This document shows, piece after piece, positions 1 through 7,020 of a stretch of DNA of 64,000 nucleotides. Position numbers and translations under genes: made by a program. Every line of letters begins with the position of its first letter. Within the stretch, counting starts at the first letter, position 1. Origin of the DNA: Christensenella intestinihominis (lineage in GTDB: Bacteria; Bacillota; Clostridia; Christensenellales; Christensenellaceae); the NCBI RefSeq assembly GCF_001678845.1, contig NZ_MAIQ01000002.1:186001-250000 (forward strand), given 5' to 3'. The notes beneath the pieces were generated by a model. The model was not told the origin of the DNA. It made no database searches and saw nothing but the letters and a program-made list of their open reading frames with translations.

Positions 1-243
1 CATTGCTTCCAGCCAGTAATCCACCCATGCTTCCAGCGTTCCGTTGCGATAGGCCTCAAGCACAGGCGCGGGATTTTTAGCGGCTTTCGCCTTGAGAATC
101 GTCAGGGTTCGCTTTACCTCGATATACTGCCTGCCATATACATATCCGAACCTTGGCTTTCCATTTTGTTTCCGGCCGATGATGTACCGGCCCTCCCACC
201 TTCCGTCTTTCCGGTGATAGATGTTTTCTCCTCTTCTTGCCAT
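1..243 (-). CDS. Tyrosine-type site-specific integrase, N-terminal fragment
   Basis: The first 81 codons run off the left edge of the window. The protein opens MARRGENIYHRKDGRWEGRYI and continues with a GYVYG stretch, the typical start of Tn916/phage-type tyrosine integrases, whose N-terminal arm-binding domain comes before the core-binding and catalytic domains. The ATG at 243 follows a GAGAGG ribosome site. Catalytic residues lie outside the window, so activity cannot be judged. The gene points to the left, so the element it belongs to probably extends leftwards or has its attachment site near here. Confidence 0.85.
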   Translation of the reverse strand, partial: MARRGENIYHRKDGRWEGRYIIGRKQNGKPRFGYVYGRQYIEVKRTLTILKAKAAKNPAPVLEAYRNGTLEAWVDYWLEAM

Positions 244-300
244 TGCAATTATCCTCTCATTTCGTAAGATCGTTGCTGACGGCTCGTTTGACGGCTTACC

Positions 301-344
301 GGGTAAACCGTTTAAATTCAATTGAATTTTTACTGAATTTACCC
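301..344. repeat. Nested inverted repeats upstream of the integrase
   Basis: GGGTAAA at 301-307 is matched by TTTACCC at 338-344. Between them sits a perfect 16-base palindrome, AAATTCAATTGAATTT, at 313-328. The position, 60 to 100 bases upstream of the integrase start, suits an operator, an excisionase site or an integrase arm site. No function can be assigned from sequence alone. Confidence 0.5.
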
Positions 345-476
345 ATTTTCCCTGCCTGAAATCACCCGCAATGCTTAAAAATGGCTTTGGAACCGCATAT
401 ATGTATTGACAGGTCAGGATTATTTTGTTATTCTTTATTAAAGAATATATCGTTTTAGTGCTTTTGACCGCCTTAT

Positions 477-528
477 CGTAAAACTGTTTGTTTTACGAAT
501 TATGCGTCCCGGAATCCGGGGCTTTTTT
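477..528 (+). terminator. Hairpin followed by rho-independent terminator
   Basis: The first hairpin is CGTAAAAC (477-484) with GTTTTACG (490-497). The second is the palindrome CCCGGAATCCGGG (508-520), followed by GCTTTTTTATTT. No gene on the plus strand ends just upstream, so this may close a short transcript or a truncated element. Confidence 0.55.
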
Positions 529-932
529 ATTTCATGGAACCGCCATCAAACTGCCAGCTTCATGAGAGCTCTCGATCTATATTTAGCTTTTTTGACGTCA
601 GGAAATACACCCGGAAACAAATTTGCGTTTCCGAGGCTGTTTTGTTTGTGATACTTTTTTAAACACGTTAACGGTTTGGGGGGGCGCCGCCGAATTTTGC
701 GGCCAATATATTTTATTTTATCATCTTTTGCAATTCACCTTATTCAACTTATATCATACCTTACAAGTCATATTATATGCATTGCAGAGCCAATTTCAAG
801 CGTTTTTCACCAATGACCAGTCTCGTTGTGTGAATGACCATTTTTCCCGGAATTTAATGCAGGATTCGCCGGATTTTAATCCGGGAAACACGCCCGCATG
901 ATACAATAAAGGCAATCGAGTAAAAAGAAAAA

Positions 933-1766
933 ATGGCGATGTATAAAACTCAAACAAAAAGCTGGTGGAAAAATGCCGCATTGTGGACCCGTCAAATTAT
1001 GGAGGACCATTATGCGCGCAATCTCAATGCCGTTATGGAATGGATGGCCGACCATGTCATGTGGATCGGCCCGGTCCACAGCCAATTTGTTTTTGGAAAA
1101 AACGAAGTGCGGCGAATCCTTGGAAAAGAGCAGGACGTCGTTTGTATGATTCCGGATTCTTCCTATGAAATTATTTACGGCGACGAAAATATCTGTATTA
1201 CAGTAGGCCGGCTGGTTCCCCATACGGCGGATAACTCCGAAATTCTGCTGAGCGCCGTCCAGCGTGTTACCTTTGTATTCACGCGAATCGAAGGCCGTCC
1301 GCAGGTTATCCATATGCATGTATCCAATGACTGGGAAGGCATAGAGGAAGATGAAACCTTTCCATATAAAGCGGGCCGCGAAGCATTTTTGCACATGCAA
1401 AAACGGCTCGCCCAGCAGAACGACAAAGCCCCCAAATTTTCGGCCCGCGATATCTACCGCAAATGGCATTATATTGCAAACCGCGATATCATATATATTT
1501 CTGCCGATAATTACCGTTCCGTCATCCATACGGTCCACGGCAGCATAACCGTGCCTCTTCAATTATCCCAGGTCGAAAAAAAACTTCCGGAGCAATTTGT
1601 GCGCGTGCACCGGTCTTATATCGTCAATACGGACTATGTCATCCAAATCAAACGCTATTCCGTATATCTTTATAACGGCATCAAAATTCCGATTCCCCAA
1701 AAAAAATATGAAAAAGTAAAACGCCTGCTCCTGGCCGGTACAAACGGCCTGGTCTATATTTACTGA
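933..1766 (+). CDS. NTF2/SnoaL-like domain fused to LytTR DNA-binding domain, transcriptional regulator
   Basis: The 277-residue protein has two parts. Residues about 10-145 look like a SnoaL/NTF2-like fold, with the early motif WWKNAALWTRQIMEDHYARN and an aromatic-rich core. Residues about 170-270 form a LytTR DNA-binding domain, recognisable by DIIYISADNY, then FVRVHRSYIVN and a basic C-terminus. LytTR proteins bind direct repeats in promoters and usually sit behind a receiver domain. Here the sensory half has no phospho-acceptor pattern and may bind a small molecule (inference). No histidine kinase is adjacent. The ribosome site before 933 is weak, so an ATG at 939 or 999 remains possible. 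Confidence 0.8.
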   Translation: MAMYKTQTKSWWKNAALWTRQIMEDHYARNLNAVMEWMADHVMWIGPVHSQFVFGKNEVRRILGKEQDVVCMIPDSSYEIIYGDENICITVGRLVPHTADNSEILLSAVQRVTFVFTRIEGRPQVIHMHVSNDWEGIEEDETFPYKAGREAFLHMQKRLAQQNDKAPKFSARDIYRKWHYIANRDIIYISADNYRSVIHTVHGSITVPLQLSQVEKKLPEQFVRVHRSYIVNTDYVIQIKRYSVYLYNGIKIPIPQKKYEKVKRLLLAGTNGLVYIY

Positions 1767-1840
1767 CCCTCCTTGCGCGGCAGCCCTTCCCTCCGCCATA
1801 CGCCGGGCCCGGAATATTTTCATTTGCTTCTGCAGATTGC

Positions 1841-1870
1841 TTGCATAAAAAGAGTGTTCCGGGGTATTAT
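1841..1870 (+). promoter_or_regulatory. Sigma-A type promoter for the 88-residue membrane protein gene
   Basis: TTGCAT (1841-1846) and TATTAT (1865-1870) are separated by 18 bases, about 30 bases upstream of the AAGGAGA ribosome site of the gene starting at 1903. Confidence 0.5.
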
Positions 1871-1902
1871 TAAGTTAAATCATACATTTTAAGGAGACAG
1901 GT

Positions 1903-2169
1903 ATGGCGATTGCTTCCATTATCGTAAGCCTCATCGGCTTTGTCCTGAGTTTCATCCTAGGCTTTCCGCTCAGTTATTTTATCGGCCCGTTTATCGGCCT
2001 TGCCATTGGCGTCGTGGGGCTGGTGCTCGGGATCGTCGCGCGTGCCAAGCAACGGACGAACGCCTCAACCGCCGCGCTGATTATCGGCGTCATCGTTGTT
2101 GCCGTCAGTATCCTCCGCATGGTTTCGCTGATGACATGCGTAACCGGGGTAATCGGGCTGTTTGCCTGA
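1903..2169 (+). CDS. Small DUF4190-like membrane protein
   Basis: The 88-residue protein is almost entirely hydrophobic. It has a segment at residues 3-25, a Gly-rich segment at about 30-45 and a third at about 58-88, with a short basic loop (ARAKQRTN) between the last two. The loop and glycine pattern match DUF4190-like small membrane proteins, and the 94-residue protein at 24139 is of the same type. The start is fixed by AAGGAGACAGG just upstream. Function is unknown. It appears to be transcribed alone. Confidence 0.7.
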   Translation: MAIASIIVSLIGFVLSFILGFPLSYFIGPFIGLAIGVVGLVLGIVARAKQRTNASTAALIIGVIVVAVSILRMVSLMTCVTGVIGLFA

Positions 2170-2263
2170 TCCCGCTTTTTCCCGCGGCCGGGGCCGCAAA
2201 ATATTGTATTTATAATAAACCGCATTCTATGCGGAAAAGGAACAATAAAGGAGGGAAACTACC

Positions 2264-2518
2264 ATGTCTTGCTACTATATTATCGGAATCAGGCTCAACC
2301 ACCGCACCGCCAATGCGGCAAAGCTCCAGGAGGCGCTCACCGCGCACGGCTGCAATATCAAAATGCGCGTGGGCATGCACGAAACAAGTGACGACTATTG
2401 CGCGGACGACGGCGTCATCATGCTTCAGGCATGCGGCGAAAAAACGGCTGTCGATAAAATGATCGCCGACTTCAGCGCTGTCGAGGGCGTCACCGCAAAG
2501 CTTATCGACCTCAACTAA
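2264..2518 (+). CDS. Small ACT-like protein resembling the iron-only hydrogenase system regulator family
   Basis: The protein has 84 residues and no signal or membrane segment. YYIIGIRLNHR, the central RVGMHE motif and the final EGVTAKLIDLN suggest the beta-alpha-beta ferredoxin fold of ACT-like regulators such as Thermotoga TM1266, in which a strand with an RMGI-type motif is typical. The protein could sense a small ligand, but the family role is not settled. AAAGGAGGGAAACTACC precedes the ATG, a strong ribosome site. A perfect 10-bp terminator follows 20 bases after the stop, so it is a monocistronic gene. Confidence 0.6.
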   Translation: MSCYYIIGIRLNHRTANAAKLQEALTAHGCNIKMRVGMHETSDDYCADDGVIMLQACGEKTAVDKMIADFSAVEGVTAKLIDLN

Positions 2519-2537
2519 ATTCCGCTCCCCCAAAAAA

Positions 2538-2566
2538 GGCGCATATCTAGGGATATGCGCCTTTTT
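2538..2566 (+). terminator. Rho-independent terminator
   Basis: GGCGCATATC (2538-2547), loop TAGG and GATATGCGCC (2552-2561) are followed by five T. It ends transcription of the ACT-like gene. Confidence 0.9.
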
Positions 2567-2609
2567 GTCGCTTCCATGTGGTATAATCGAATCCGAAAGG
2601 ACGGATATT

Positions 2610-3254
2610 ATGAAACGACTGAAACCAAGAATTACAGGCAGCCCGGAAGAACGTACGGATTTTGAACCGCTTGTGCGGGAAGCGCAGGAGGAAGAAACGG
2701 CAATCGAGGGCAAAACCTTCCGCGGCCTTATTTTCGAGGAGGCGGATTTCTCCCGGACCGTTTTTAAGGGGTGCGTGTTTGAAAGCTGCCGCTTTACGGG
2801 GTGCAGCCTGAAAAAAATAGAATTTACGGACAGCATTTTCCGCACCTGTGATTTTTCGGGCAGCCTGCTCGAGGGCGGATACCTTTCCCGGTGCGAGTTT
2901 TATTCCTGTAAAAATGTGGGGGGCAGTTTGTACCGCGCATTTTTGCAGGACGTTTTATTTTCCGGGTGTAATTTCGGATACGCAAACTGCAACTGTTCCA
3001 AGTGGAAAAATGTATCGGTTGCGGATTCCTCCTTTTCCAATGCGGATTTTGGGGAATGCACGCTGAAAAACCTCGAGCTCGTAAACGCCGAACTTGTGCG
3101 GGTGAACTTTTCACAGACGCCGCTTAAAGGAATCGATTTTACTGCGAGCGAAATTACGGGCATCCTCGCATCCGCGGGGGAGCTCCGGGGCGCGGTCGTT
3201 TCCACCGCGCAGGCGGCGGAACTCGCAAAGCTTCTCGGGGTTATTGTGGTTTAA
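2610..3254 (+). CDS. Pentapeptide-repeat protein
   Basis: The 214-residue protein is built mostly of pentapeptide repeats of the A(D/N)Lxx type from about residue 35 to 195. Examples are FRGLIFEEADFSRTVF and CDFSGSLLEGGYLSRCEF, with F or L at the central position. Such repeats form a right-handed square beta helix. Some members (Qnr, MfpA) mimic DNA and protect gyrase, but most have no known role, and nothing here identifies a target. The repeats are unusually Cys-rich. The ATG at 2610 is chosen because GAAAGGACGG precedes it; an earlier in-frame ATG at 2565 lies on the terminator tail. Confidence 0.85.
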   Translation: MKRLKPRITGSPEERTDFEPLVREAQEEETAIEGKTFRGLIFEEADFSRTVFKGCVFESCRFTGCSLKKIEFTDSIFRTCDFSGSLLEGGYLSRCEFYSCKNVGGSLYRAFLQDVLFSGCNFGYANCNCSKWKNVSVADSSFSNADFGECTLKNLELVNAELVRVNFSQTPLKGIDFTASEITGILASAGELRGAVVSTAQAAELAKLLGVIVV

Positions 3255-3258
3255 TCAT

Positions 3259-3287
3259 TTGACACGGAAATATGGGAATGGTATAGT
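3259..3287 (+). promoter_or_regulatory. Sigma-A promoter of the zinc-ribbon/MarR/DUF2148 operon
   Basis: TTGACA (3259-3264), a 17-base spacer and TATAGT (3282-3287) lie about 45 bases upstream of the first gene. Confidence 0.75.
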
Positions 3288-3331
3288 ATATCCATCATTA
3301 TGTTGTATGTACACGAATGGAGGCGCGGACT

Positions 3332-3535
3332 ATGAGATGTGAATGCGCACAGTGCGGCACCTATATGGTGCACGCGGAAGACCTTACGCTCGGGTGCATC
3401 TGCCCCGAATGCAAATCGCGGTGCACGGCGTGCCTGGGGACGAACAGCGTCCTCTCGCGGGAGGAGCTGCGGGCGCTCGAGGACAGCCCCGATTTTGAAG
3501 CAGCTTATTTAAAAAAGGAGGACCGGGATGGCTAA
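3332..3535 (+). CDS. Small zinc-ribbon protein
   Basis: The 67-residue protein has three CxxC-type cysteine pairs: CECAQC near the N-terminus, CICPEC around residue 27 and CTAC just after. This suggests one zinc ribbon with extra cysteines. A charged tail (LSREELRALEDSPDFEAA) follows. The start at 3332 is preferred because GGAGGCGCGGACT is correctly spaced; the ATG at 3317 lies on top of that site. It is the first gene of a three-gene operon and its end overlaps the MarR gene by 8 bases. It may act as a protein-protein or metal-binding accessory (inference). Confidence 0.7.
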   Translation: MRCECAQCGTYMVHAEDLTLGCICPECKSRCTACLGTNSVLSREELRALEDSPDFEAAYLKKEDRDG

Positions 3536-3938
3536 GGAAAAATGCGTATGCATCCACCTGCGGCGAGCGGGGAGGACGCTTACCTCGCACTATGACCGGA
3601 TGCTTGCCCCTTCGGGCATTACGGTGAACCAGTATTCCCTGCTCCAGCATCTGGACCAGCTTGGGACGGCCAGCACGAGCGCGCTGGCGGCAAGCGTGAA
3701 GCTTGACCGCAGCACGCTGGTCCGTAATTTGAAGCCGCTTTTCGGCGCCGGGCTTGTTGCCGATACATCCAAAAAAGACGCCCGCGACCGCTGTCTCGCG
3801 CTCACCGAGACGGGCGGGCAAACCCTTTTATATGCAGAAAAGCTATGGAAAAAAGCACAGCGCGAGGTGAAGAACCAGATCGGTGAAAAGAAGCTGAAAT
3901 CGCTGATGAAAACGCTCGCAAAGCTCGAAACGCTTTAA
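3528..3938 (+). CDS. MarR-family transcriptional regulator
   Basis: The 136-residue winged-helix protein has the classical MarR layout: an N-terminal helix (LRRAGRTLTSHYDRML), then ITVNQYSLLQHL, then the recognition helix LDRSTLVRNLKPL, and the wing with DARDRCLALTE. Cys at residues 6 and 8 and later in the wing may serve as redox or ligand sensors, which is inference. The gene sits between a zinc-ribbon gene and DUF2148, 13 bases before the latter, and probably autoregulates the operon. A GGAGG ribosome site lies within the end of the preceding gene. Confidence 0.85.
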   Translation: MAKEKCVCIHLRRAGRTLTSHYDRMLAPSGITVNQYSLLQHLDQLGTASTSALAASVKLDRSTLVRNLKPLFGAGLVADTSKKDARDRCLALTETGGQTLLYAEKLWKKAQREVKNQIGEKKLKSLMKTLAKLETL

Positions 3939-3951
3939 AGGAGGAAACGGT

Positions 3952-4485
3952 ATGAGGTATGATTCAAAGGAACTGGAAGAAAGGGCCGTCATGGATACGG
4001 CGGCGAGGATGTGCGCGGCGGCGCGCACGGCGCCCAAAACACGCGGGATCGATTTTATCCGCACCTGTGTTTTGACGGGGGAGGAAAAGGAAGCGCTTGC
4101 GGCGGAGATGGACCGTTTGGCCCCGGTGCTCGATTATCCGTTTTTCACGCGGGACGCGGGGAATATCCGCGCCAGCCAGGCTGTGGTCTTGATTGGAACG
4201 ACATACCAGCAGCGCGGCCTCAACGAGGGCTGCAAGTACTGCAACCATACCAACTGTGAAGAGTGCGCGCAGCAGAACGGCGTGTGCGCCTACGACAATA
4301 TGGACCTTGGAATCGCGGTGGGTTCCGCGGCGGCGGTAGCGGCGGACTGCCGCATCGATAACCGCGTGATGTTTTCCGCCGGACGGGCGGCCCTGTCCCT
4401 CGGGACGATGGGCGGGGACGTTAAGGTAATCCTTGCAATTCCCCTTTCCGCGGGCGGCAAATCCCCTTATTTTGACCGGAAATAA
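3952..4485 (+). CDS. DUF2148 ferredoxin-domain protein
   Basis: The 177-residue protein matches the DUF2148 family. It has an N-terminal AARTAPKTRG motif (residues about 20-30), which resembles the start of nitroreductase-like folds, and a central cysteine cluster, GCKYCNHTNCEECAQQNGVC, expected to bind an iron-sulfur centre. It ends with a Gly/Ala-rich region (GIAVGSAAAVAADCRIDNRVMFSAG). The family is common in strict anaerobes and its reaction is unknown. It closes the operon with the zinc-ribbon and MarR genes and is followed by a bidirectional terminator. Confidence 0.85.
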   Translation: MRYDSKELEERAVMDTAARMCAAARTAPKTRGIDFIRTCVLTGEEKEALAAEMDRLAPVLDYPFFTRDAGNIRASQAVVLIGTTYQQRGLNEGCKYCNHTNCEECAQQNGVCAYDNMDLGIAVGSAAAVAADCRIDNRVMFSAGRAALSLGTMGGDVKVILAIPLSAGGKSPYFDRK

Positions 4486-4500
4486 AAAGCAAATTTTAAA

Positions 4501-4538
4501 AATCCTGCCGGAAGCAGTTCCCGGCAGGATTTTTTTGT
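4501..4538. terminator. Bidirectional rho-independent terminator
   Basis: AATCCTGCCGG (4501-4511) pairs with CCGGCAGGATT (4521-4531). A T run lies on the plus side and an A run on the other side. It lies between the convergent DUF2148 and MATE genes. Confidence 0.85.
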
Positions 4539-4549
4539 CAGGATTCCCC

Positions 4550-5893
4550 TCAGACCAACCGCCGCCTTTTCCATTTGCCGCGTTTGAAATACACCACGCC
4601 CGCAACAGCGGGAAGCACAGGCGCAAACATTTCCGCGAAATAGATTCCCACAAAACCATACCCAAGCGCGATCCCCAGCAGCCAGCTTCCAAAAATGCGG
4701 ACGAGCACACAGTCGAGTATGGAATTCCAGAAAGCAAAGGACGCGTCTCCAAGGCCTATGGCAAACGAGTTGAAGGCATACATCACGGCATAGGCGACGC
4801 AGTTCAGCGAACAGCAGATGCGCAGGTATAAAATTCCCTCGCGCACGACAGCGGGGTCGCCGTTGAAAAGCATGACGACCTGGGCGGCGAACAACTGGAA
4901 AAACGCAATCATCACAACCGACGCGGCCGCGCCGACCGCAACGCCCGCCCGGGCCACCCCCGCCGTGCGCGGAATATTGCCCGCTCCCATGTTCTGCCCC
5001 GCCATCGCGCTGACCGCCTGCCCCACCGCCCATATGGGCATGGCCGCAAAGGTGTTCACTTTGAGGCCGATTCCCGAGGCTGCCGCAACCGCCACGCCAT
5101 ATACGTTCAGCATTCCGGTTGCAACCAAATAGGAAAAATTGAGCACAGCCATCTGCCCCGCCGACGGAATTCCCACCCGCAGGATGGCCGCCGCCTTTTT
5201 TTTGCTGAATTTCCACTCCCCACGCGAACCCGCCAGCCCGCTGCGCCAAAGGTACAGCGCCGCGACAAGGAATGAAACGCCCTGCGACGTGACCGTAGCG
5301 ACGGCCGCGCCCCTCGTTCCCTTATGGAAACCGCCCACCAAAAGCAGGTCGAGCGCTATATTCACCGCCGTCGCCGCAAGCACAAAATACAGGGGGTGCT
5401 TTGAATCCCCCAGGCCGCGCAGGATGGCGCAGGCCACATTGTATCCGAAAACAAACGCCGTTCCGCCGCAAATGACGGCCATATAATCGTCCGCATAGGA
5501 AAGCGCGCCCTGCGGCACACGCATAAGCAGGAAAGCCGGATGGAAGCAAAGAAGCCCCGCCGCCGTTACCACAGCGGCAAAAAGGGCGGCCAGCGCAAAC
5601 AGTGTGGATATGGCCTCCACCTGCTCCTTTTTTTGGCGAGCGCCTTCATATTGGGCCACAAGCACCGTGCCGCCCTGGGCAAGCCCCGTGCACACCGACG
5701 TGATGAGAAAGACAAGCATAGACGCATTGCTGACGGCGGCGAGCCCTTCGCTCCCCACGAACCGGCCGACCACAACCATATCCACGAGGCTGTAGAGGGA
5801 TTGCAGGAGGTTTGCGAGGAACATGGGCCATGCAAACCGGAGAAGCGCCTGCGCGACGTTCCCCGACGTTAAATTTTGTATCTTCGTATTCAT
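4550..5893 (-). CDS. MATE-family multidrug/Na+ antiporter
   Basis: The 447-residue polytopic protein has about 12 membrane segments and the MATE pattern: an N-terminal RFAWPMFLANLLQSLYSLVD helix, VGRFVGSEGLAA after it, and the repeated second half beginning with RVGIPSAGQMAVLN. MATE proteins export cationic drugs or metabolites against Na+ or H+. The start at 5893 follows AGGGAGAA. The gene is preceded by a 230-base structured leader ending in a terminator just before the ribosome site, so expression is probably controlled by attenuation. The substrate cannot be inferred. It is unlike the second MATE gene at 32583. Confidence 0.88.
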   Translation of the reverse strand: MNTKIQNLTSGNVAQALLRFAWPMFLANLLQSLYSLVDMVVVGRFVGSEGLAAVSNASMLVFLITSVCTGLAQGGTVLVAQYEGARQKKEQVEAISTLFALAALFAAVVTAAGLLCFHPAFLLMRVPQGALSYADDYMAVICGGTAFVFGYNVACAILRGLGDSKHPLYFVLAATAVNIALDLLLVGGFHKGTRGAAVATVTSQGVSFLVAALYLWRSGLAGSRGEWKFSKKKAAAILRVGIPSAGQMAVLNFSYLVATGMLNVYGVAVAAASGIGLKVNTFAAMPIWAVGQAVSAMAGQNMGAGNIPRTAGVARAGVAVGAAASVVMIAFFQLFAAQVVMLFNGDPAVVREGILYLRICCSLNCVAYAVMYAFNSFAIGLGDASFAFWNSILDCVLVRIFGSWLLGIALGYGFVGIYFAEMFAPVLPAVAGVVYFKRGKWKRRRLV

Positions 5894-5927
5894 GATAATT
5901 CTCCCTGAAATAAGCGTTTTGCGGCAC

Positions 5928-6118
5928 AAAAAAAGAGCCGCGCGACATTGCCCGCGGCCCCCCATTTCCGGGAAAATCATCCGTCTTTTCGTATCACAAC
6001 AAGGCGGGCACCCCCGCGGCCTGCTGGTACGATTGACTGATGAACCGGCCTTTCGCCGTTTTAGGCTCCGTACAATGTCTCATCTTGTCCATTTGTGCGG
6101 AGCTTCCTATGATACAAA
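5928..6118 (-). promoter_or_regulatory. Structured leader with terminator: candidate riboswitch of the MATE gene
   Basis: Read on the minus strand, a 9-bp outer stem forms between 6118-6110 (TTTGTATCA) and 5996-5988 (TGATACGAA). Inside it lie three hairpins: GCTCCG/CGGAGC (6103-6098 with 6070-6065, further extended), CGGC-GAAAG-GCCG (6058-6046) and GCGGG/CCCGC (6017-6004). After the junction comes GCCGCG/CGCGGC (5958-5937) followed by seven T, ending 34 bases before the ATG. The layout of closed multi-hairpin domain plus expression platform is typical of a riboswitch. I could not match the consensus of a known class from memory. Confidence 0.55.
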
Positions 6119-6216
6119 GCCTGCCGTAATACATGACTCGATTCCTTTGCTTGATTTGTCCTTATGATACCGTGATATTCCCATCCTGTCAACAGCCCCG
6201 GGCACGGCGGCGTTTA

Positions 6217-6465
6217 TCACTCGTGGGGCTTAATTCCCCTGAAAAACTCGGCAAAATCAACATGGTAAACCTGCTGGAGCGCGACCAGGTCCGTTACCTT
6301 GATGTTGCGCGTTCCCGCTTCAATTTTTGAATAAGCGGTATGCTCTATGATGCTCCCCAACAAATTCATCCTTGCAACCAGGGCTTTTTGCGTCAGACCC
6401 GCTTCTGTCCGCAACCTTCGCAAATTTCCAGACAATGAAATGTTTTGAAGAAGCATATTCCCCAT
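6217..6465 (-). CDS. XRE-family repressor-like HTH protein
   Basis: The 82-residue protein consists of one Cro/C1-type helix-turn-helix. NLRRLRTEAGLTQKALVARM starts the domain and HTAYSKIEAGTRNIKVTDLVALQ contains the recognition region and the conserved ExG turn. There is no sensor domain. The ATG at 6465 follows AAGGAG with correct spacing; a TTG six bases upstream is too close to it. It is divergent from the gene at 6581, and the spacer holds two identical-arm palindromes, so autoregulation and control of the neighbour are likely. Confidence 0.8.
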   Translation of the reverse strand: MGNMLLQNISLSGNLRRLRTEAGLTQKALVARMNLLGSIIEHTAYSKIEAGTRNIKVTDLVALQQVYHVDFAEFFRGIKPHE

Positions 6466-6489
6466 TTTCAATATCTCCTTTCAAATTTA

Positions 6490-6505
6490 TTGACCTATTA
6501 GTCAA
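6490..6505. promoter_or_regulatory. Palindromic operator A (TTGAC-N6-GTCAA)
   Basis: TTGACCTATTAGTCAA. It lies between a possible minus-strand -10 (TACAAT, 6522-6517) and the XRE gene start, placing it just downstream of that gene's transcription start. Confidence 0.65.
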
Positions 6506-6513
6506 ACTTTTTC

Positions 6514-6542
6514 TTGATTGTACAGCAGGCTTGCATTATAAT
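6514..6542 (+). promoter_or_regulatory. Sigma-A promoter of the 118-residue protein gene
   Basis: TTGATT (6514-6519) and TATAAT (6537-6542) are 17 bases apart. Operator B starts two bases after the -10 and would cover the transcription start. Confidence 0.75.
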
Positions 6543-6543
6543 G

Positions 6544-6559
6544 TTGACTAGATAGTCAA
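6544..6559. promoter_or_regulatory. Palindromic operator B (TTGAC-N6-GTCAA)
   Basis: TTGACTAGATAGTCAA has the same arms and spacing as operator A, 54 bases away. Its position on the +1 region of the plus-strand promoter indicates repression. Confidence 0.65.
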
Positions 6560-6580
6560 TATTCAAAGGAAGTGAGTAAA

Positions 6581-6937
6581 ATGCCAAATAAAAAAGTATT
6601 GAAATGCCTGGAGCAGAACACCGAGGGCCTGGACAAAATCCAGTCGCTCATGAAATATCCGGACGAATTGATGTACAGCGATTTGATGCGCGAAATCAAC
6701 CTCGACCATTTCAGGGGTTACGAATGCCTCCTCCCCGTGATGCTTTTATCCTCCGAGGACCCGGTGATCGAGCGGACGGGCAAACGGCTTTTGCTGCAAT
6801 TGTACAGCGAGAAGCTGCAGGAAACCGGCGGGCGGAAAATGGTGGACCGCGTGACGGATATTTTGACCGATGAGAAGCATAAATGGGATAAAAGAATCCG
6901 GCGGCTGCGCAAATTGAACGAGGAAGGCAGATTATAG
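6581..6937 (+). CDS. Uncharacterised 118-residue protein under XRE control
   Basis: I do not recognise the family. The product is soluble, charged and probably mostly helical. It has hydrophobic patches (GYECLLPVMLLSSED), then a helical RTGKRLLLQLYSEKLQ and a basic end (KRIRRLRKLNEEGR). The ATG at 6581 is preferred because AAGGAAG lies nine bases upstream; a GTG at 6572 would overlap that site. It is transcribed divergently from the XRE gene, from a promoter overlapped by a matching operator. The pair could be a small regulatory or toxin-antitoxin-like unit, but nothing in the protein proves it. Confidence 0.6.
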   Translation: MPNKKVLKCLEQNTEGLDKIQSLMKYPDELMYSDLMREINLDHFRGYECLLPVMLLSSEDPVIERTGKRLLLQLYSEKLQETGGRKMVDRVTDILTDEKHKWDKRIRRLRKLNEEGRL

Positions 6938-7020
6938 GGCATGGAAAACGGCATAGGTTTTCGACTATGCCGTTCCTAAAATTCCCGCAACAACCTCAAA
7001 TTACCGTATGGGGCCGGACC

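Larger units (their letters stand above)
244..932. other. Intergenic region between integrase and LytTR gene
   Basis: No convincing gene is present in these 689 bases. A 92-codon open frame at 623-901 has no ribosome site and no recognisable composition. The region holds the nested inverted repeats at 301-344, two hairpins at 477-528, and an AT-rich stretch around 640-760 that may hold promoters. Confidence 0.6.

Noticed and set aside
623-901. Possible 92-residue gene upstream of the LytTR gene
   Set aside because: No ribosome site and no domain. The region is better explained as promoter DNA.
5928-6118. T-box leader for the MATE gene
   Set aside because: The conserved TGGNACCGCG antiterminator motif is absent. 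Only a GGCCGCGG stretch within the terminator stem resembles it.
6947-6974. Terminator after the 118-residue protein gene
   Set aside because: AACGGCATAG/CTATGCCGTT is a perfect stem, but no T run follows on the plus strand and only four T on the minus strand. It was left out as uncertain.
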